This document shows positions 35,617-44,144 of a stretch of DNA of 64,000 nucleotides, piece by piece. This DNA comes from Luteibacter anthropi (GTDB lineage: Bacteria; Pseudomonadota; Gammaproteobacteria; Xanthomonadales; Rhodanobacteraceae): the NCBI RefSeq assembly GCF_011759365.1, contig NZ_JAARLZ010000005.1, positions 310,001 to 374,000 on the forward strand, given 5' to 3'. The translations under genes and the position numbers were made by a program. The notes under the pieces are model-generated. The model was not told the DNA's origin. It worked only from the letters and a program-made list of their open reading frames with translations, and did not search any database. The first letter of the stretch is position 1, and each line of letters begins with the position of its first letter.

Positions 35617-36563
35617 AAACCTTCTACTGGCTGGTCAAGCGCGAGTTCTGGGAGAACAAGGGCGGCTTCATCACCGCGCCCATCGTGGTCGGCATCGTCA
35701 CTTTCGTCATCAATGCCATGCTCATCGCCATCGGCGAAGCCCGCATGCGCTTTGGCGACGGCAACTTCCACACCAACTTCTCCCGCGCCTACGAAGGTGC
35801 CGACCTGGCACAGGCCGGTGCCGTCATCGACGGGCTGCTCTACGGCGTGACGTTGATGGTGCTGGTCGTCACCGCCATCGTGGTGTTCTTCTACTGCCTG
35901 GGTTCGTTGTACGACGACCGCCGCGACCGCAGCATCCTGTTCTGGAAGTCGCTGCCGCTGTCCGACACCGACACCGTGCTTTCCAAGCTGGTCAGCGCCA
36001 TCCTGATTGCCCCAGCAGTGGCCGTGGTGGTGGGCGTCATCAGCGGCCTGATGCTGGCGATGATGTTCTCCCTGGTCGGCACCTATCACGGCTTCTCCCT
36101 GTGGCCGCTGCTGATGGAAGCCCACCCCTTCAAGGTGGTCGGCACCCTGATCCTGCTGATCCCGCTGTATGCGATCTGGGCCCTGCCCACCGTGGGTTGG
36201 CTGATGCTCTGCTCGGCCTGGGCACGCAGCAAGCCGTTCCTGTGGGCCATCGCCCTTCCGCTGGGCAGCGGTGTGATCGTGGCATGGATGAGCATGATGG
36301 CCGGCCTCCATGGCCTGACCAACAGCTACTGGCACTACGTGGTCGCCCGCCTGCTCGGCAGCCTGCTCCCCGGTGGCTGGCTCAGCGAAACCTCCCGGCT
36401 TGCCGGTCTCGACTCCGACGACCCGGCCGGTGCGCTCAGCAAGTTCAACCTCGCCTACCACTACAGCGCACTCGCCCAGCCTTCGGCATGGATCGGCGCA
36501 CTGGCAGGCATCGCGATGATCGGTGGCGCCATCTGGTTCCGGCGCTGGCGGGACGATAGCTGA
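35613..36563 (+). CDS. ABC transporter permease of the YtrA operon
   Basis: 316 residues with about six to seven transmembrane segments (ITAPIVVGIVTFVINAMLIA, GVTLMVLVVTAIVVFFYCLG, VSAILIAPAVAVVVGVISGL, LILLIPLYAIWALPTVGWLM, and others) and a conserved cytoplasmic stretch YDDRRDRSILFWKSLPLSDT, as in ABC-2-type exporters for peptides or antimicrobials. It is the last gene of the operon, ending at a strong terminator. Confidence 0.9.
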   Translation: MKTFYWLVKREFWENKGGFITAPIVVGIVTFVINAMLIAIGEARMRFGDGNFHTNFSRAYEGADLAQAGAVIDGLLYGVTLMVLVVTAIVVFFYCLGSLYDDRRDRSILFWKSLPLSDTDTVLSKLVSAILIAPAVAVVVGVISGLMLAMMFSLVGTYHGFSLWPLLMEAHPFKVVGTLILLIPLYAIWALPTVGWLMLCSAWARSKPFLWAIALPLGSGVIVAWMSMMAGLHGLTNSYWHYVVARLLGSLLPGGWLSETSRLAGLDSDDPAGALSKFNLAYHYSALAQPSAWIGALAGIAMIGGAIWFRRWRDDS

Positions 36564-36581
36564 GGTAAGGGTTCATGACAT

Positions 36582-36616
36582 AAAAAGCGCCGCTCGTGAG
36601 AGCGGCGCTTTTTTTT
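36582..36616 (+). terminator. Intrinsic terminator of the YtrA operon
   Basis: AAAAA then GCGCCGCTC, a GTGA loop, GAGCGGCGC and eight T residues, 19 bp after the permease stop. Confidence 0.93.
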
Positions 36617-36633
36617 GGGGTTTACCTGTCTCC

Positions 36634-36702
36634 TGTAGGAGCGCGCCTTGCGCGCGACCGGTTTTCGCGAAAAGCTGTCGCGCGCAAGGCGCGCTCCTAC
36701 AG
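36634..36702. repeat. GTAG-type REP pair
   Basis: CCTTG-flavour arms with a short palindromic spacer (TTTTCGCGAAAA), so the whole 69 bp can fold as one hairpin. It lies between the YtrA-operon terminator and the 3' end of the convergent FecA-like gene. Confidence 0.85.
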
Positions 36703-36746
36703 GGGTGTCGATTCCGTGCACGGAGTGATGGCATCCGTGCACGGGT

Positions 36747-38849
36747 TTAGAACGTCAGTTCGCCGCCCAGGGTCACGCTGCGGCTGGGCGCGGGCTGGCG
36801 CCCCCAGGGGCTGGTGTCGATGCCGCGGAACCAGTACTTCTTGTCGAACATGTTGTTGAGGGCCAGTGAGCCCTTCAGCGACGACGTGCCCCAGGTGGCG
36901 AAGGTGTGGGTGACCTGCGCGTTCCACACCGCATAGGACGGCAGCTGGCCTACCGAGGCGATGGCGTTTTCGGCCTTGGTATTCGCCGTGTCGGTGTAGG
37001 CCTTGCTGAAGTAGTAGCTCGACAGCGAGTAGACCGTGGGGCCGTCTGTGTACGACGCGCCCAGGGTGATCTGGTTACGCGAGGTGTAGGGCACCAGCTT
37101 GCCGTCGTACTGCCCGGACTTCTGCTTGGCGTCGAGATAGGCATACCCCAGGTTGAGCTTCAGGCCATCGAGCGCCTCCGGCGACCACTCGATGTTGGCC
37201 TCGACACCCTGGTGTACCGTCTTGCCGATGTTGCCGTAGGTGCGCGTGGTGTTGTCGAGCTGGATCTGCTTGTCGAAGTCGATGCGATAGACATCGGCCT
37301 GGATCATCGTGCGCGAGGTCGGGTTGAAGCGCGCGCCCAGTTCGTAGTTCCACGCCAGCTCGGAATCGAGGTTGTCGCCGAAGACGATCTGGGTGACCTG
37401 TGGTGCGCGCAGCGAACGCTGGGCGTCCGCGTAGACGTACCACTTGTCGGAAGCCTTGTAGCCCAGGGTCAGGCCCGGCAGCCAGTTGCGCACGTTGTTC
37501 TCGAACGAGGTGCCATTGGCGCGGTTGCGGTAGGTGGCATCCAGGTGCTCGTAGCGCACGCCCGGCGTCACGACGAAGCGATCATCCATGAAGCCGATGG
37601 CGTTGCTGACATAGCCAGCCCAGGCGCGATCCTTGAAACCCCAGTCGCGCACCAGGGTGTAGGCGCCGTTGTCCAGGCCCGTGTTGCCCACGATGAAGTC
37701 GACGTCCTCGCGGACCGCACGCGCGCCCACCGTCCACTGCTGGGTGACGCCGCCGTTTTCCATGTGCAGGTTGAACTGCGGCTGCGTGCCGTAGACCTTG
37801 AAACCGCGCGGCGCGCTCTGCAACAGCTGCGGCGGCAGGTCGTCGCGCCAGGTTTCCGTTTGTGCGCGGCGCATGCCCACGATGAAGTTGCGCTCGCTGT
37901 CGGTGCTGAAGTTGGTCCAGGTGAACTGCGAGTTGTCGAAGATCCACCAGTTGCCGAGGTCCTGCTCGTAGGTGACCGAGGCGCGCGTCGTGGTGCCCTT
38001 GAAGCGATCGAGCGGACGCGTGGCCTGACGGGGATCACGCAGGTAGTCCGGCACCGAAAGCGCGCCGGCAAGGTCCATGTTGGCGACATAGCGCTGTATG
38101 TCGGCCTTCAGCACCTTGTCTTCCGACAGCCACCATTCGGTGCGCAGGCGCACGTTCTTTACGTTGGTGGCACTGTGCTGGCGGAAGTACTCGCCCTTCT
38201 GCCAGTCGGCATCCACCTGCATGCCGAAGTTGGGGCTGAGGTAACCTCCGCTGGAGAACGAGGTATCGCGCAGCATCTGGCCGCGACCATAGGCGGTGAT
38301 GCGCTCGCCCAGCACGGAGGTCCAGCGTTCGGGAATCGGCTTGCTCACCAGGTTGATGACGCCGCCCACGTTATTGGGGCCGTACTGCACGGCTGCACCA
38401 CCGCGGACGATATCGACGCGGTCGATCTGGTTCAGGGTGACGGGGAACAGCGACAGGCTGGTCTGGCCGTAGGGCGCCAGCGAGAGTGGAATGCCATCCA
38501 GCAGGGCCTGCACGCGGCCGCTGCGGCTCTCGTAAAGGCCACGCAGCGCAATCTGCGGCAACGCACCGGTACCGGTCTCGTCGAAGATCTTCACGCCGGG
38601 CACGCGCTGCAGGGCATCGTCGAGAGAGCGATTGGCGCCGTTGTCGAGCGTGTCCCTGGCGATGACCTGACGGCTGCCTGCGTAGTGCTTCACGTCTTCG
38701 CTGCGCGATGCGCCAAGGATGGTGCCCTTTACCACCACGGCGTCGAGCGTGCGGCTCTTGTCCTGGTCATCGGCGGCAGAGGCGTGGCCGGCGCAAAGCG
38801 CAAGGGCCAAGGCGACGCCGAGGCGGCGCCGTGCTGGCAGGGTGTGCAT
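36747..38849 (-). CDS. FecA-like TonB-dependent iron-chelate receptor
   Basis: 700 residues: signal peptide (ending GHASAADD), TonB-box-like LDAVVVKGTI, plug domain with DDALQRVPGVKIFDETGTGA and LPQIALRGLYESRSGRVQAL, then DRVDIVRGGAAVQYGPNNVG and GVINLVSKP, and a barrel ending SRSVTLGGELTF. The YGPNNVGGVINLV segment is characteristic of FecA-type receptors for ferric dicitrate or siderophores. No FecIR regulators or ABC genes are adjacent. A Fur-like box lies 40 bp before the ATG. The start at 38849 has AGGGA upstream and begins a clean signal peptide. Confidence 0.92.
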   Translation of the reverse strand: MHTLPARRRLGVALALALCAGHASAADDQDKSRTLDAVVVKGTILGASRSEDVKHYAGSRQVIARDTLDNGANRSLDDALQRVPGVKIFDETGTGALPQIALRGLYESRSGRVQALLDGIPLSLAPYGQTSLSLFPVTLNQIDRVDIVRGGAAVQYGPNNVGGVINLVSKPIPERWTSVLGERITAYGRGQMLRDTSFSSGGYLSPNFGMQVDADWQKGEYFRQHSATNVKNVRLRTEWWLSEDKVLKADIQRYVANMDLAGALSVPDYLRDPRQATRPLDRFKGTTTRASVTYEQDLGNWWIFDNSQFTWTNFSTDSERNFIVGMRRAQTETWRDDLPPQLLQSAPRGFKVYGTQPQFNLHMENGGVTQQWTVGARAVREDVDFIVGNTGLDNGAYTLVRDWGFKDRAWAGYVSNAIGFMDDRFVVTPGVRYEHLDATYRNRANGTSFENNVRNWLPGLTLGYKASDKWYVYADAQRSLRAPQVTQIVFGDNLDSELAWNYELGARFNPTSRTMIQADVYRIDFDKQIQLDNTTRTYGNIGKTVHQGVEANIEWSPEALDGLKLNLGYAYLDAKQKSGQYDGKLVPYTSRNQITLGASYTDGPTVYSLSSYYFSKAYTDTANTKAENAIASVGQLPSYAVWNAQVTHTFATWGTSSLKGSLALNNMFDKKYWFRGIDTSPWGRQPAPSRSVTLGGELTF

Positions 38850-38888
38850 GGGCGGATTCCCTGGGAACGATTGAATGACGCATACGAT

Positions 38889-38907
38889 AATGCGAACCGT
38901 TCGCAAT
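38889..38907 (-). promoter_or_regulatory. Fur-box-like 9-1-9 palindrome
   Basis: AATGCGAAC-C-GTTCGCAAT is a 19-bp 9-1-9 inverted repeat with one mismatch, preceded by GAT. It fits Fur-type boxes of xanthomonads and pseudomonads and lies 40 bp upstream of a FecA-like receptor, so iron repression is expected. Confidence 0.72.
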
Positions 38908-38956
38908 GAGTAGTGCCATCGTCGTAGTCGCCCCGCCCTTCAACTGTCGGCAGAAA

Positions 38957-38987
38957 CGAAACGCCCCGCGCAAGGCGGGGCGTTTCG
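38957..38987 (-). terminator. Strong hairpin after fimV
   Basis: A 13-bp perfect stem (CGAAACGCCCCGC and its complement) with a 5-nt loop, 21 bp past the fimV stop. On the minus strand it is followed by TTTCTG, a short U tract. Confidence 0.78.
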
Positions 38988-39007
38988 TGGGTCAGGCGCC
39001 GTTGGGA

Positions 39008-41587
39008 TCAGACGATGTCGGCAAGAATCCGGCGCGCGGTGTCCTGCTGCATCTGCGAGCCTTCGGCCAGCACTTCGTCGAGCATCAGGCGGGCACCTTC
39101 GGCGTCGCCCATGTCGAGATAGGCGCGGGCCAGGTCGAGCTTGGTATCCACCGGATCGTCGCTGAAGCTGTCCAGCGGGTTTGGCTCATGGAACTTCGGC
39201 TCGTCGAAGCTGGGCTCGTCGAACTTCGGCAGGTCGAACGACGGCGCTTCGGCTTTCGATACGTCGGCCTTCGGCTCGTCCATCTTCCATTCGTCGAAAT
39301 CCGGCTCCGATGTATGCGGTGCAACGGAGCCTTCATGGGTGGTGTCCGCATGGGCCGGCGGCAGTTCGTCGTCGAACGACCAGGACGGACGCTCCGGCTC
39401 GCGCAGGGTTTCTTCCGCGAGCAGGTCGCCAAAGCTGCTCGTCGCAGCCGGGGTGTGCGGCTCGGCATAGGGCGAGGCCGGCGCATCCACGTCGAACACG
39501 TCAGGCGCATTCGGGCGATGTTCCGCCTCTTCGCGCTGTACCGGCGACAGGTCGAAATTGAAGTGATATTCGCTGTGCTTTTGCGGCTGCGGCGCGGCTT
39601 CAGAGTCTTCCGGGCCGGTGACGTAGTTGCCCAGGTCGAACTCTTCCAGCGCCGCGATATCGTCCGGATGGTGCGTGGACGAGGCGGTATAGGTGTCGTG
39701 GCCGTACTCGTCGACCTCGTCCGTGGGCTCGCCACCGAACAGCGGATGCGTCGGCGCCAGCTCGCGACCCATGCCGAGTACTTCCTGCCACTCGTGCTGC
39801 TCGGGGTCGGCCACGTGCGCGAACATGGCTTCTGCCGCGCCTTCGAAATGCTCGGCATCGCGGCGTCCGTAGTACAGGCTCACCAGTTCCAGATGCAGGC
39901 CGATGTCATCCGGGTGCTCGGCCAGGGCGTCGAGGATCTCGCGCTGGTCCGGGTCGATGCCGTCAAGGCCGTTGATCATCGGCTCGTCAGGGAAACGGTC
40001 GGCGAGCGAATCGCCCGCGAATCCGCTGGCCACGGGCGCAGGCTCCGCCTTCTTGCGGCGGCCGAATACGGCTGCCAGCAGAAGCAACAACACCGCAACG
40101 CCGCCACCGCCCCACGCCCAGGGCTGGAGATACCAGGGATCTTCTTCCACCGGCGCCGGCGTGGCCGCTGGCTTGACGGTAGCAGCAGGTTTCGTGGCAC
40201 CCGGCGCTGCGGCGACAGGTGCCGGCGACGGCGTGGCGGGTGCCTTGGCCGAGGCCGGCGTGGCCGGCGTCGCGGCCGCAACGGCCTGGGCTGTCTTGGC
40301 CGTGGATGCGGCGGCGGGAGCTGCCGCCGGAGTGGAAGCGGGCTGCGCAGGTGCCGCCGCCGTCACCGGCTGGCCCCCCGCCTTGTTCGATTCGCCCAGC
40401 TTGCGCTGGAGCTCGGCGATCTCGGCGTCCTTCAGGCTGATCAGGCGCTCGTTCTTGCTCTGGATCGCTTCGAGATCCGTCACGCGCGACTTCAGTTCCT
40501 CACCCTGCTGGCGCAACGAGGCCACGGCCTCCTGCGAGCTGGCGAGGTCCTGCTTGAGACCGGCGACCTGGGCATCGCCCGTGCCACCCTTTGTGCCGGC
40601 ACGGCTGGAAGCGGCTTCGCCACCGTCCTTCGACGGGACCAGGGCGAGGCGGTCATTGGCTGCCGCAGGCTTGTTCTTGCCGCCCTGTGCGGCACCCGTA
40701 GCGGCGCCATCGGCCACCACGGCCGGCGCACGGGCCGTACCCGCACGCCAATCGGCATTCTGGCGGCGCACTTCGGTGAGCGCGGCCGCCACCGACTGGG
40801 CCTTGATGTCGTCGGGCGACGGAATACGCAGGACGGCACCGGTCTTCAGCGCATTGATGTTGTCGCGATAGAAGGCATCGGGATTGGCCTTCAGCAAGGC
40901 CACCATCACCTGGTTCAGGTCGCCACCGCCTGCGTTCTCGCGGGCGATGGACGACAGCGTCTGTCCGCGCTGCACCGGGCCGACCTGGCCCGACGCCGCA
41001 GCGGCGGCCTTCGGGGCGGCGGCGTGCTGTTTCGGCGCAGCGGCGACCTGGGGACGGGGCTCCGCGACAGGACGGGGAGCAGCCTCCGCACGGGAAGGTG
41101 TCGGCTCGGCAGCCGATGGCACGCGCGCCGGCACATCGGAGGTGCGCGATGGACGCGGCCCCGGGGCGGCGCTGGCCGTGGGTGCCGACGGCGTACTGCC
41201 CGGGGGATCGAGCAGCATGGTGACCTCGCGGATCACCTTGTTGTTGCCGCTGCCTACTTCGACGAGGAAGTCGAGATAGGTGTCACGCACCGGCGCGCTG
41301 CTGGTGACGCGGACCACCGGTTGACCGGCGGCATTCTTCGCCACGGCGAAGCTCAGCGCGACCGGCAGGCCCTCGCGATTCAGTCCGGCACGGGAGAATG
41401 CTTCCTCCGACGCCAGGGCGACATGGATGTCGTCGGTGTTGCCGGAAACGCCGGTCAGCGGAATCTCGGCGACCAGCGGTTGATCCATGGTCGAGCGCAC
41501 CTGCGCCGGCCCGAGGTTCTGTGCCAGTACATGGCCACTGCCGGTGGCAAGCGCCAGCATGATGGACAGTTTGAGTGTGCGGTTCAT
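39008..41587 (-). CDS. fimV: FimV-family polar hub protein
   Basis: 859 residues with the FimV layout: signal peptide (ending GHVLAQ), conserved N-terminal FimV domain (LGPAQVRSTMDQPLVAEIPL), Pro/Ala-rich linker, LysM peptidoglycan-binding domain (about 202-256, VQRGQTLSSIARENAGG), coiled coil (SLRQQGEELKSRVTDLEAIQ), one transmembrane helix (GGGGVAVLLLLLAAVFG), an acidic cytoplasmic region with repeated FDEP units, and a C-terminal TPR-like end (TKLDLARAYLDMGDAEGARL, ending ARRILADIV). FimV organises type IV pili and c-di-GMP/cAMP signalling at the pole. The asd-to-fimV order is conserved in Pseudomonas and Xanthomonas. GGGGGAAG precedes the ATG at 41587. Confidence 0.94.
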   Translation of the reverse strand: MNRTLKLSIMLALATGSGHVLAQNLGPAQVRSTMDQPLVAEIPLTGVSGNTDDIHVALASEEAFSRAGLNREGLPVALSFAVAKNAAGQPVVRVTSSAPVRDTYLDFLVEVGSGNNKVIREVTMLLDPPGSTPSAPTASAAPGPRPSRTSDVPARVPSAAEPTPSRAEAAPRPVAEPRPQVAAAPKQHAAAPKAAAAASGQVGPVQRGQTLSSIARENAGGGDLNQVMVALLKANPDAFYRDNINALKTGAVLRIPSPDDIKAQSVAAALTEVRRQNADWRAGTARAPAVVADGAATGAAQGGKNKPAAANDRLALVPSKDGGEAASSRAGTKGGTGDAQVAGLKQDLASSQEAVASLRQQGEELKSRVTDLEAIQSKNERLISLKDAEIAELQRKLGESNKAGGQPVTAAAPAQPASTPAAAPAAASTAKTAQAVAAATPATPASAKAPATPSPAPVAAAPGATKPAATVKPAATPAPVEEDPWYLQPWAWGGGGVAVLLLLLAAVFGRRKKAEPAPVASGFAGDSLADRFPDEPMINGLDGIDPDQREILDALAEHPDDIGLHLELVSLYYGRRDAEHFEGAAEAMFAHVADPEQHEWQEVLGMGRELAPTHPLFGGEPTDEVDEYGHDTYTASSTHHPDDIAALEEFDLGNYVTGPEDSEAAPQPQKHSEYHFNFDLSPVQREEAEHRPNAPDVFDVDAPASPYAEPHTPAATSSFGDLLAEETLREPERPSWSFDDELPPAHADTTHEGSVAPHTSEPDFDEWKMDEPKADVSKAEAPSFDLPKFDEPSFDEPKFHEPNPLDSFSDDPVDTKLDLARAYLDMGDAEGARLMLDEVLAEGSQMQQDTARRILADIV

Positions 41588-41780
41588 TAATCGCTTCCCC
41601 CGAACAAATACCCGTGCTGGCGGCGCGCCTTCGTCGGGCGGGTCACCGCGAAGGCGCCACTGTACGCACCCCAGCAACAACTAACAATAGCGGCCACGGG
41701 GGTTTACGAGACAACGTTAAGTCGTTCGCGAGGCCCGTACACGCCCCGATACTGACCCGGCCGGAGCGGCCCGGGGTGCT

Positions 41781-42089
41781 TCATGGATGCTGCTTCGCAT
41801 CCAGCTGTCGCTGGAGATCGGCGATCTTGCGATCGCGCTCGTCCAGCGCCTTGCTGGTTGCGTGCGAGTTCGCCTCCAGCGCGTCGACCCTGGTCTTCAG
41901 CTTTTCAACTTTTGCTCCCTCGGTAGCGGCCTGGCCGCGGGAGTCTTCGAGTTTCTGTTTCTCGCGAGCGGCGGCGGCCTGGGCCGCCGCCTCGGCTTTC
42001 GCCGCCTTCGCTTTCAACGAGGCCTGATGCGCGCCCGCCGTGGGGGCGAACGCGATCAGGAGCATTCCGGCAAGGGCGGCGCACTTCAT
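41781..42089 (-). CDS. Small secreted coiled-coil protein between asd and fimV
   Basis: 102 residues: signal peptide (MKCAALAGMLLIAFAPTAGA) then one continuous Ala/Lys/Glu-rich helix with heptads (KVEKLKTRVDALEANSHATS, RDRKIADLQRQLDAK). The ATG overlaps the asd stop by one base (TAATG), which supports the start and co-translation. It is probably periplasmic and may oligomerise. No family recognised. Its place in the asd-fimV unit suggests an envelope or polar role, but that is inference. Confidence 0.72.
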   Translation of the reverse strand: MKCAALAGMLLIAFAPTAGAHQASLKAKAAKAEAAAQAAAAREKQKLEDSRGQAATEGAKVEKLKTRVDALEANSHATSKALDERDRKIADLQRQLDAKQHP

Positions 42090-43117
42090 TACAGGTAATC
42101 CCTCACGAGGATTTCCGCGATCTGCACGGCGTTCAGGGCAGCACCCTTGCGGATGTTGTCCGAGACAACCCACAGATCGAGGCCCTTGTCGTGGGAGATG
42201 TCCTCGCGGATGCGGCCCACGAATACGGGGTCCTTGCCTGCGGCGTCGGTCACCGGCGTGGGATAGCCGCCGGCCTTGCGCTCGTCGATTACCACCACGC
42301 CCTCGGCCTGCTCCAGCAGTTCGCGGGCGCGCTCGGCCGTGATCTTGTCGCGAGTTTCGATGTGCACCGCCTCGGCGTGGCCGTAGAACACCGGCACGCG
42401 CACGGCCGTGGGGTTCACCTGGATGGAGGCATCCTCCAGGATCTTCCGGGTCTCCCAGACCATCTTCATTTCTTCCTTGGTGTAGCCGTTGGCCTGGAAG
42501 TCGTCGATGTGCGGGATCACGTTGAAGGCGATCTGCTTCGGGAACTTGGCCGACTCGACTTCCTGGAAGTTGAGCATCTGGGCCGTCTGCTTGCCCAGTT
42601 CTTCCAGGCCGCTGCGCCCGGCGCCCGACACCGACTGATAGGTGGCGACGTTGATGCGCTCGATACCCGCCTCGCGATGGATCGGTGCCAGCGCCACCAG
42701 CATCTGCATCGTGGAGCAGTTGGGGTTGGCGATGATGCCGCGCACCGTGTAGTCGGCGATGGCGTGCGGGTTCACCTCGGAGACCACCAGCGGGATGTCG
42801 TCCTGGTAGCGGTACTCGGAGGTGTTGTCGATCACCACGGCACCGGCAGCCGCCGCGCGCGGAGCATGCTCACGGCTGACCGAACCGCCGGCCGAGAAGA
42901 AGGCGATATCCACGTCGGCGAAGTCGAATTTGGCCAGGTCTTTGACGACACAAGGTTTTCCGGCGAAATCGACCGTTCCGCCCGCCGAGCGCTCGCTCGC
43001 CAGGGGAATCAGTTCGCTGATCGGGAAGTCCCGCTCGGCGAGGATCGAAAGGAGGGTTTCACCGACCGCGCCGGTCGCACCCACCATGGCCACCTTGTAA
43101 CTCGTCTTCTTGCTCAT
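42089..43117 (-). CDS. asd: Aspartate-semialdehyde dehydrogenase
   Basis: Makes aspartate-semialdehyde for Lys/DAP, Met and Thr synthesis, and so for peptidoglycan. 342 residues: YKVAMVGATGAVGETLLSIL (NADP site), SERSAGGTVDFAGK, IANPNCSTMQM (catalytic Cys), QSVSGAGRSGLEEL, AFNVIPHIDDF and RVPVFYGHAEAVHIE (catalytic His region). It is the common Gram-positive/Pseudomonas subtype rather than the E. coli one. It follows the hydroxyacid dehydrogenase gene by 28 bp. Confidence 0.96.
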   Translation of the reverse strand: MSKKTSYKVAMVGATGAVGETLLSILAERDFPISELIPLASERSAGGTVDFAGKPCVVKDLAKFDFADVDIAFFSAGGSVSREHAPRAAAAGAVVIDNTSEYRYQDDIPLVVSEVNPHAIADYTVRGIIANPNCSTMQMLVALAPIHREAGIERINVATYQSVSGAGRSGLEELGKQTAQMLNFQEVESAKFPKQIAFNVIPHIDDFQANGYTKEEMKMVWETRKILEDASIQVNPTAVRVPVFYGHAEAVHIETRDKITAERARELLEQAEGVVVIDERKAGGYPTPVTDAAGKDPVFVGRIREDISHDKGLDLWVVSDNIRKGAALNAVQIAEILVRDYL

Positions 43118-43145
43118 CTTCGCTCTTGTTGGCGTGGGTAGAGGG

Positions 43146-44144
43146 TCAGCTGGCGTCGGCCAGCACACCCGGGTTGAGAATCGTGGGTGGCCGACCGGCG
43201 TGAGGACCATGCCCGAACGCCGCCAGCACATTGTCCACAGCCAGCGAAGCCATATCGCGACGTGTGTCGCGACTTGCGCTTGCGATGTGCGGACTAAGGA
43301 CGATATTTCCGAGTTTGAGCAGGTCCGGATGAACCTGGGGCTCGCCCTCGAACACGTCGAGCGCCGCCGAGGCGATCACGCCATCGGCCAGTGCCCGGGC
43401 CAGCGCGGCATCGTCGACGATGCCGCCACGGGCGATATTGGTGAGCGTGGCCGTGGGCTTCATGGCCCTCAGCTCGGCCTCGCCGATGGTATGGCGATTG
43501 GCCGGAGTGAACGGCAGCACGAGGATCAGGTGATCGGCCTGGGCCAGCAATGTGGCCTTGTCCACATAAGTGGCGGCGCATTCCTGCTCGATGGCCGCGT
43601 CCAGCCGCGAACGGTTGTGGTAGATCACCTTAGCGCGGAAGCCCATGGCGCGGCGCGCGATGGCCTGGCCGATGCGGCCCATGCCGAGGATGCCGATGGT
43701 CTTGCCGTGCACGTCGGCCCCCAGCCAGCCCTCGAAGCGCGAGCCCTTCCACTGGCCATCGCGCAGCCAGCGTTCGGCCTCGCCCACCCGGCGGGCAGCG
43801 GCGAGCATCAGCGCCCAGGCATAGTCGGCCACGGTCTCGTTGAGTACGTCAGGGGTGTTCGACGCACCGACCCCGCGGGCCGTGAGGGCATCGAGGTCGA
43901 GGTTGTTGTAGCCCACGCCGAGATTGGCGACGAAGCGCAGCTTCGGCGCTTTCGCCAGGGCGTCGGCATCGATGCGGTCCACCAGGCCGACGATGGCGGC
44001 GTCGGCATCGGCGAGGCGCTCGGTGAGTTCGGCTGGGCTGAAGGGGCGATCTTCCGCCTCGGCACGCACGTCGAAATGCTCGCGCAGGCGGTCGACGATA
44101 TCGGGGAAGAACGGCCGCGATACCCAGACCTTCGGCTTGCTCAT
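43146..44144 (-). CDS. D-2-hydroxyacid dehydrogenase, glyoxylate/hydroxypyruvate reductase-like
   Basis: 332 residues of the NAD(P)-dependent 2-hydroxyacid dehydrogenase family: [40 protein letters not shown] (Rossmann GxGxxG), [20 protein letters not shown] (catalytic Arg), [15 protein letters not shown] (Glu) and [12 protein letters not shown] (His). The motifs suit GhrB-type reductases or gluconate-type enzymes; the exact substrate is unknown. Its ATG overlaps the aroC stop (ATGA), placing it in the same operon. Confidence 0.9.
   Translation of the reverse strand: MSKPKVWVSRPFFPDIVDRLREHFDVRAEAEDRPFSPAELTERLADADAAIVGLVDRIDADALAKAPKLRFVANLGVGYNNLDLDALTARGVGASNTPDVLNETVADYAWALMLAAARRVGEAERWLRDGQWKGSRFEGWLGADVHGKTIGILGMGRIGQAIARRAMGFRAKVIYHNRSRLDAAIEQECAATYVDKATLLAQADHLILVLPFTPANRHTIGEAELRAMKPTATLTNIARGGIVDDAALARALADGVIASAALDVFEGEPQVHPDLLKLGNIVLSPHIASASRDTRRDMASLAVDNVLAAFGHGPHAGRPPTILNPGVLADAS

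Noticed and set aside
36906-38909. 667-codon plus-strand frame opposite the FecA-like receptor
   Set aside because: Antisense shadow of a TonB-dependent receptor; low-complexity residue use.
38906-41590. 894-codon plus-strand frame opposite fimV
   Set aside because: Arg/Gly-rich antisense shadow in high-GC DNA; fimV on the minus strand has complete domains and a ribosome site.
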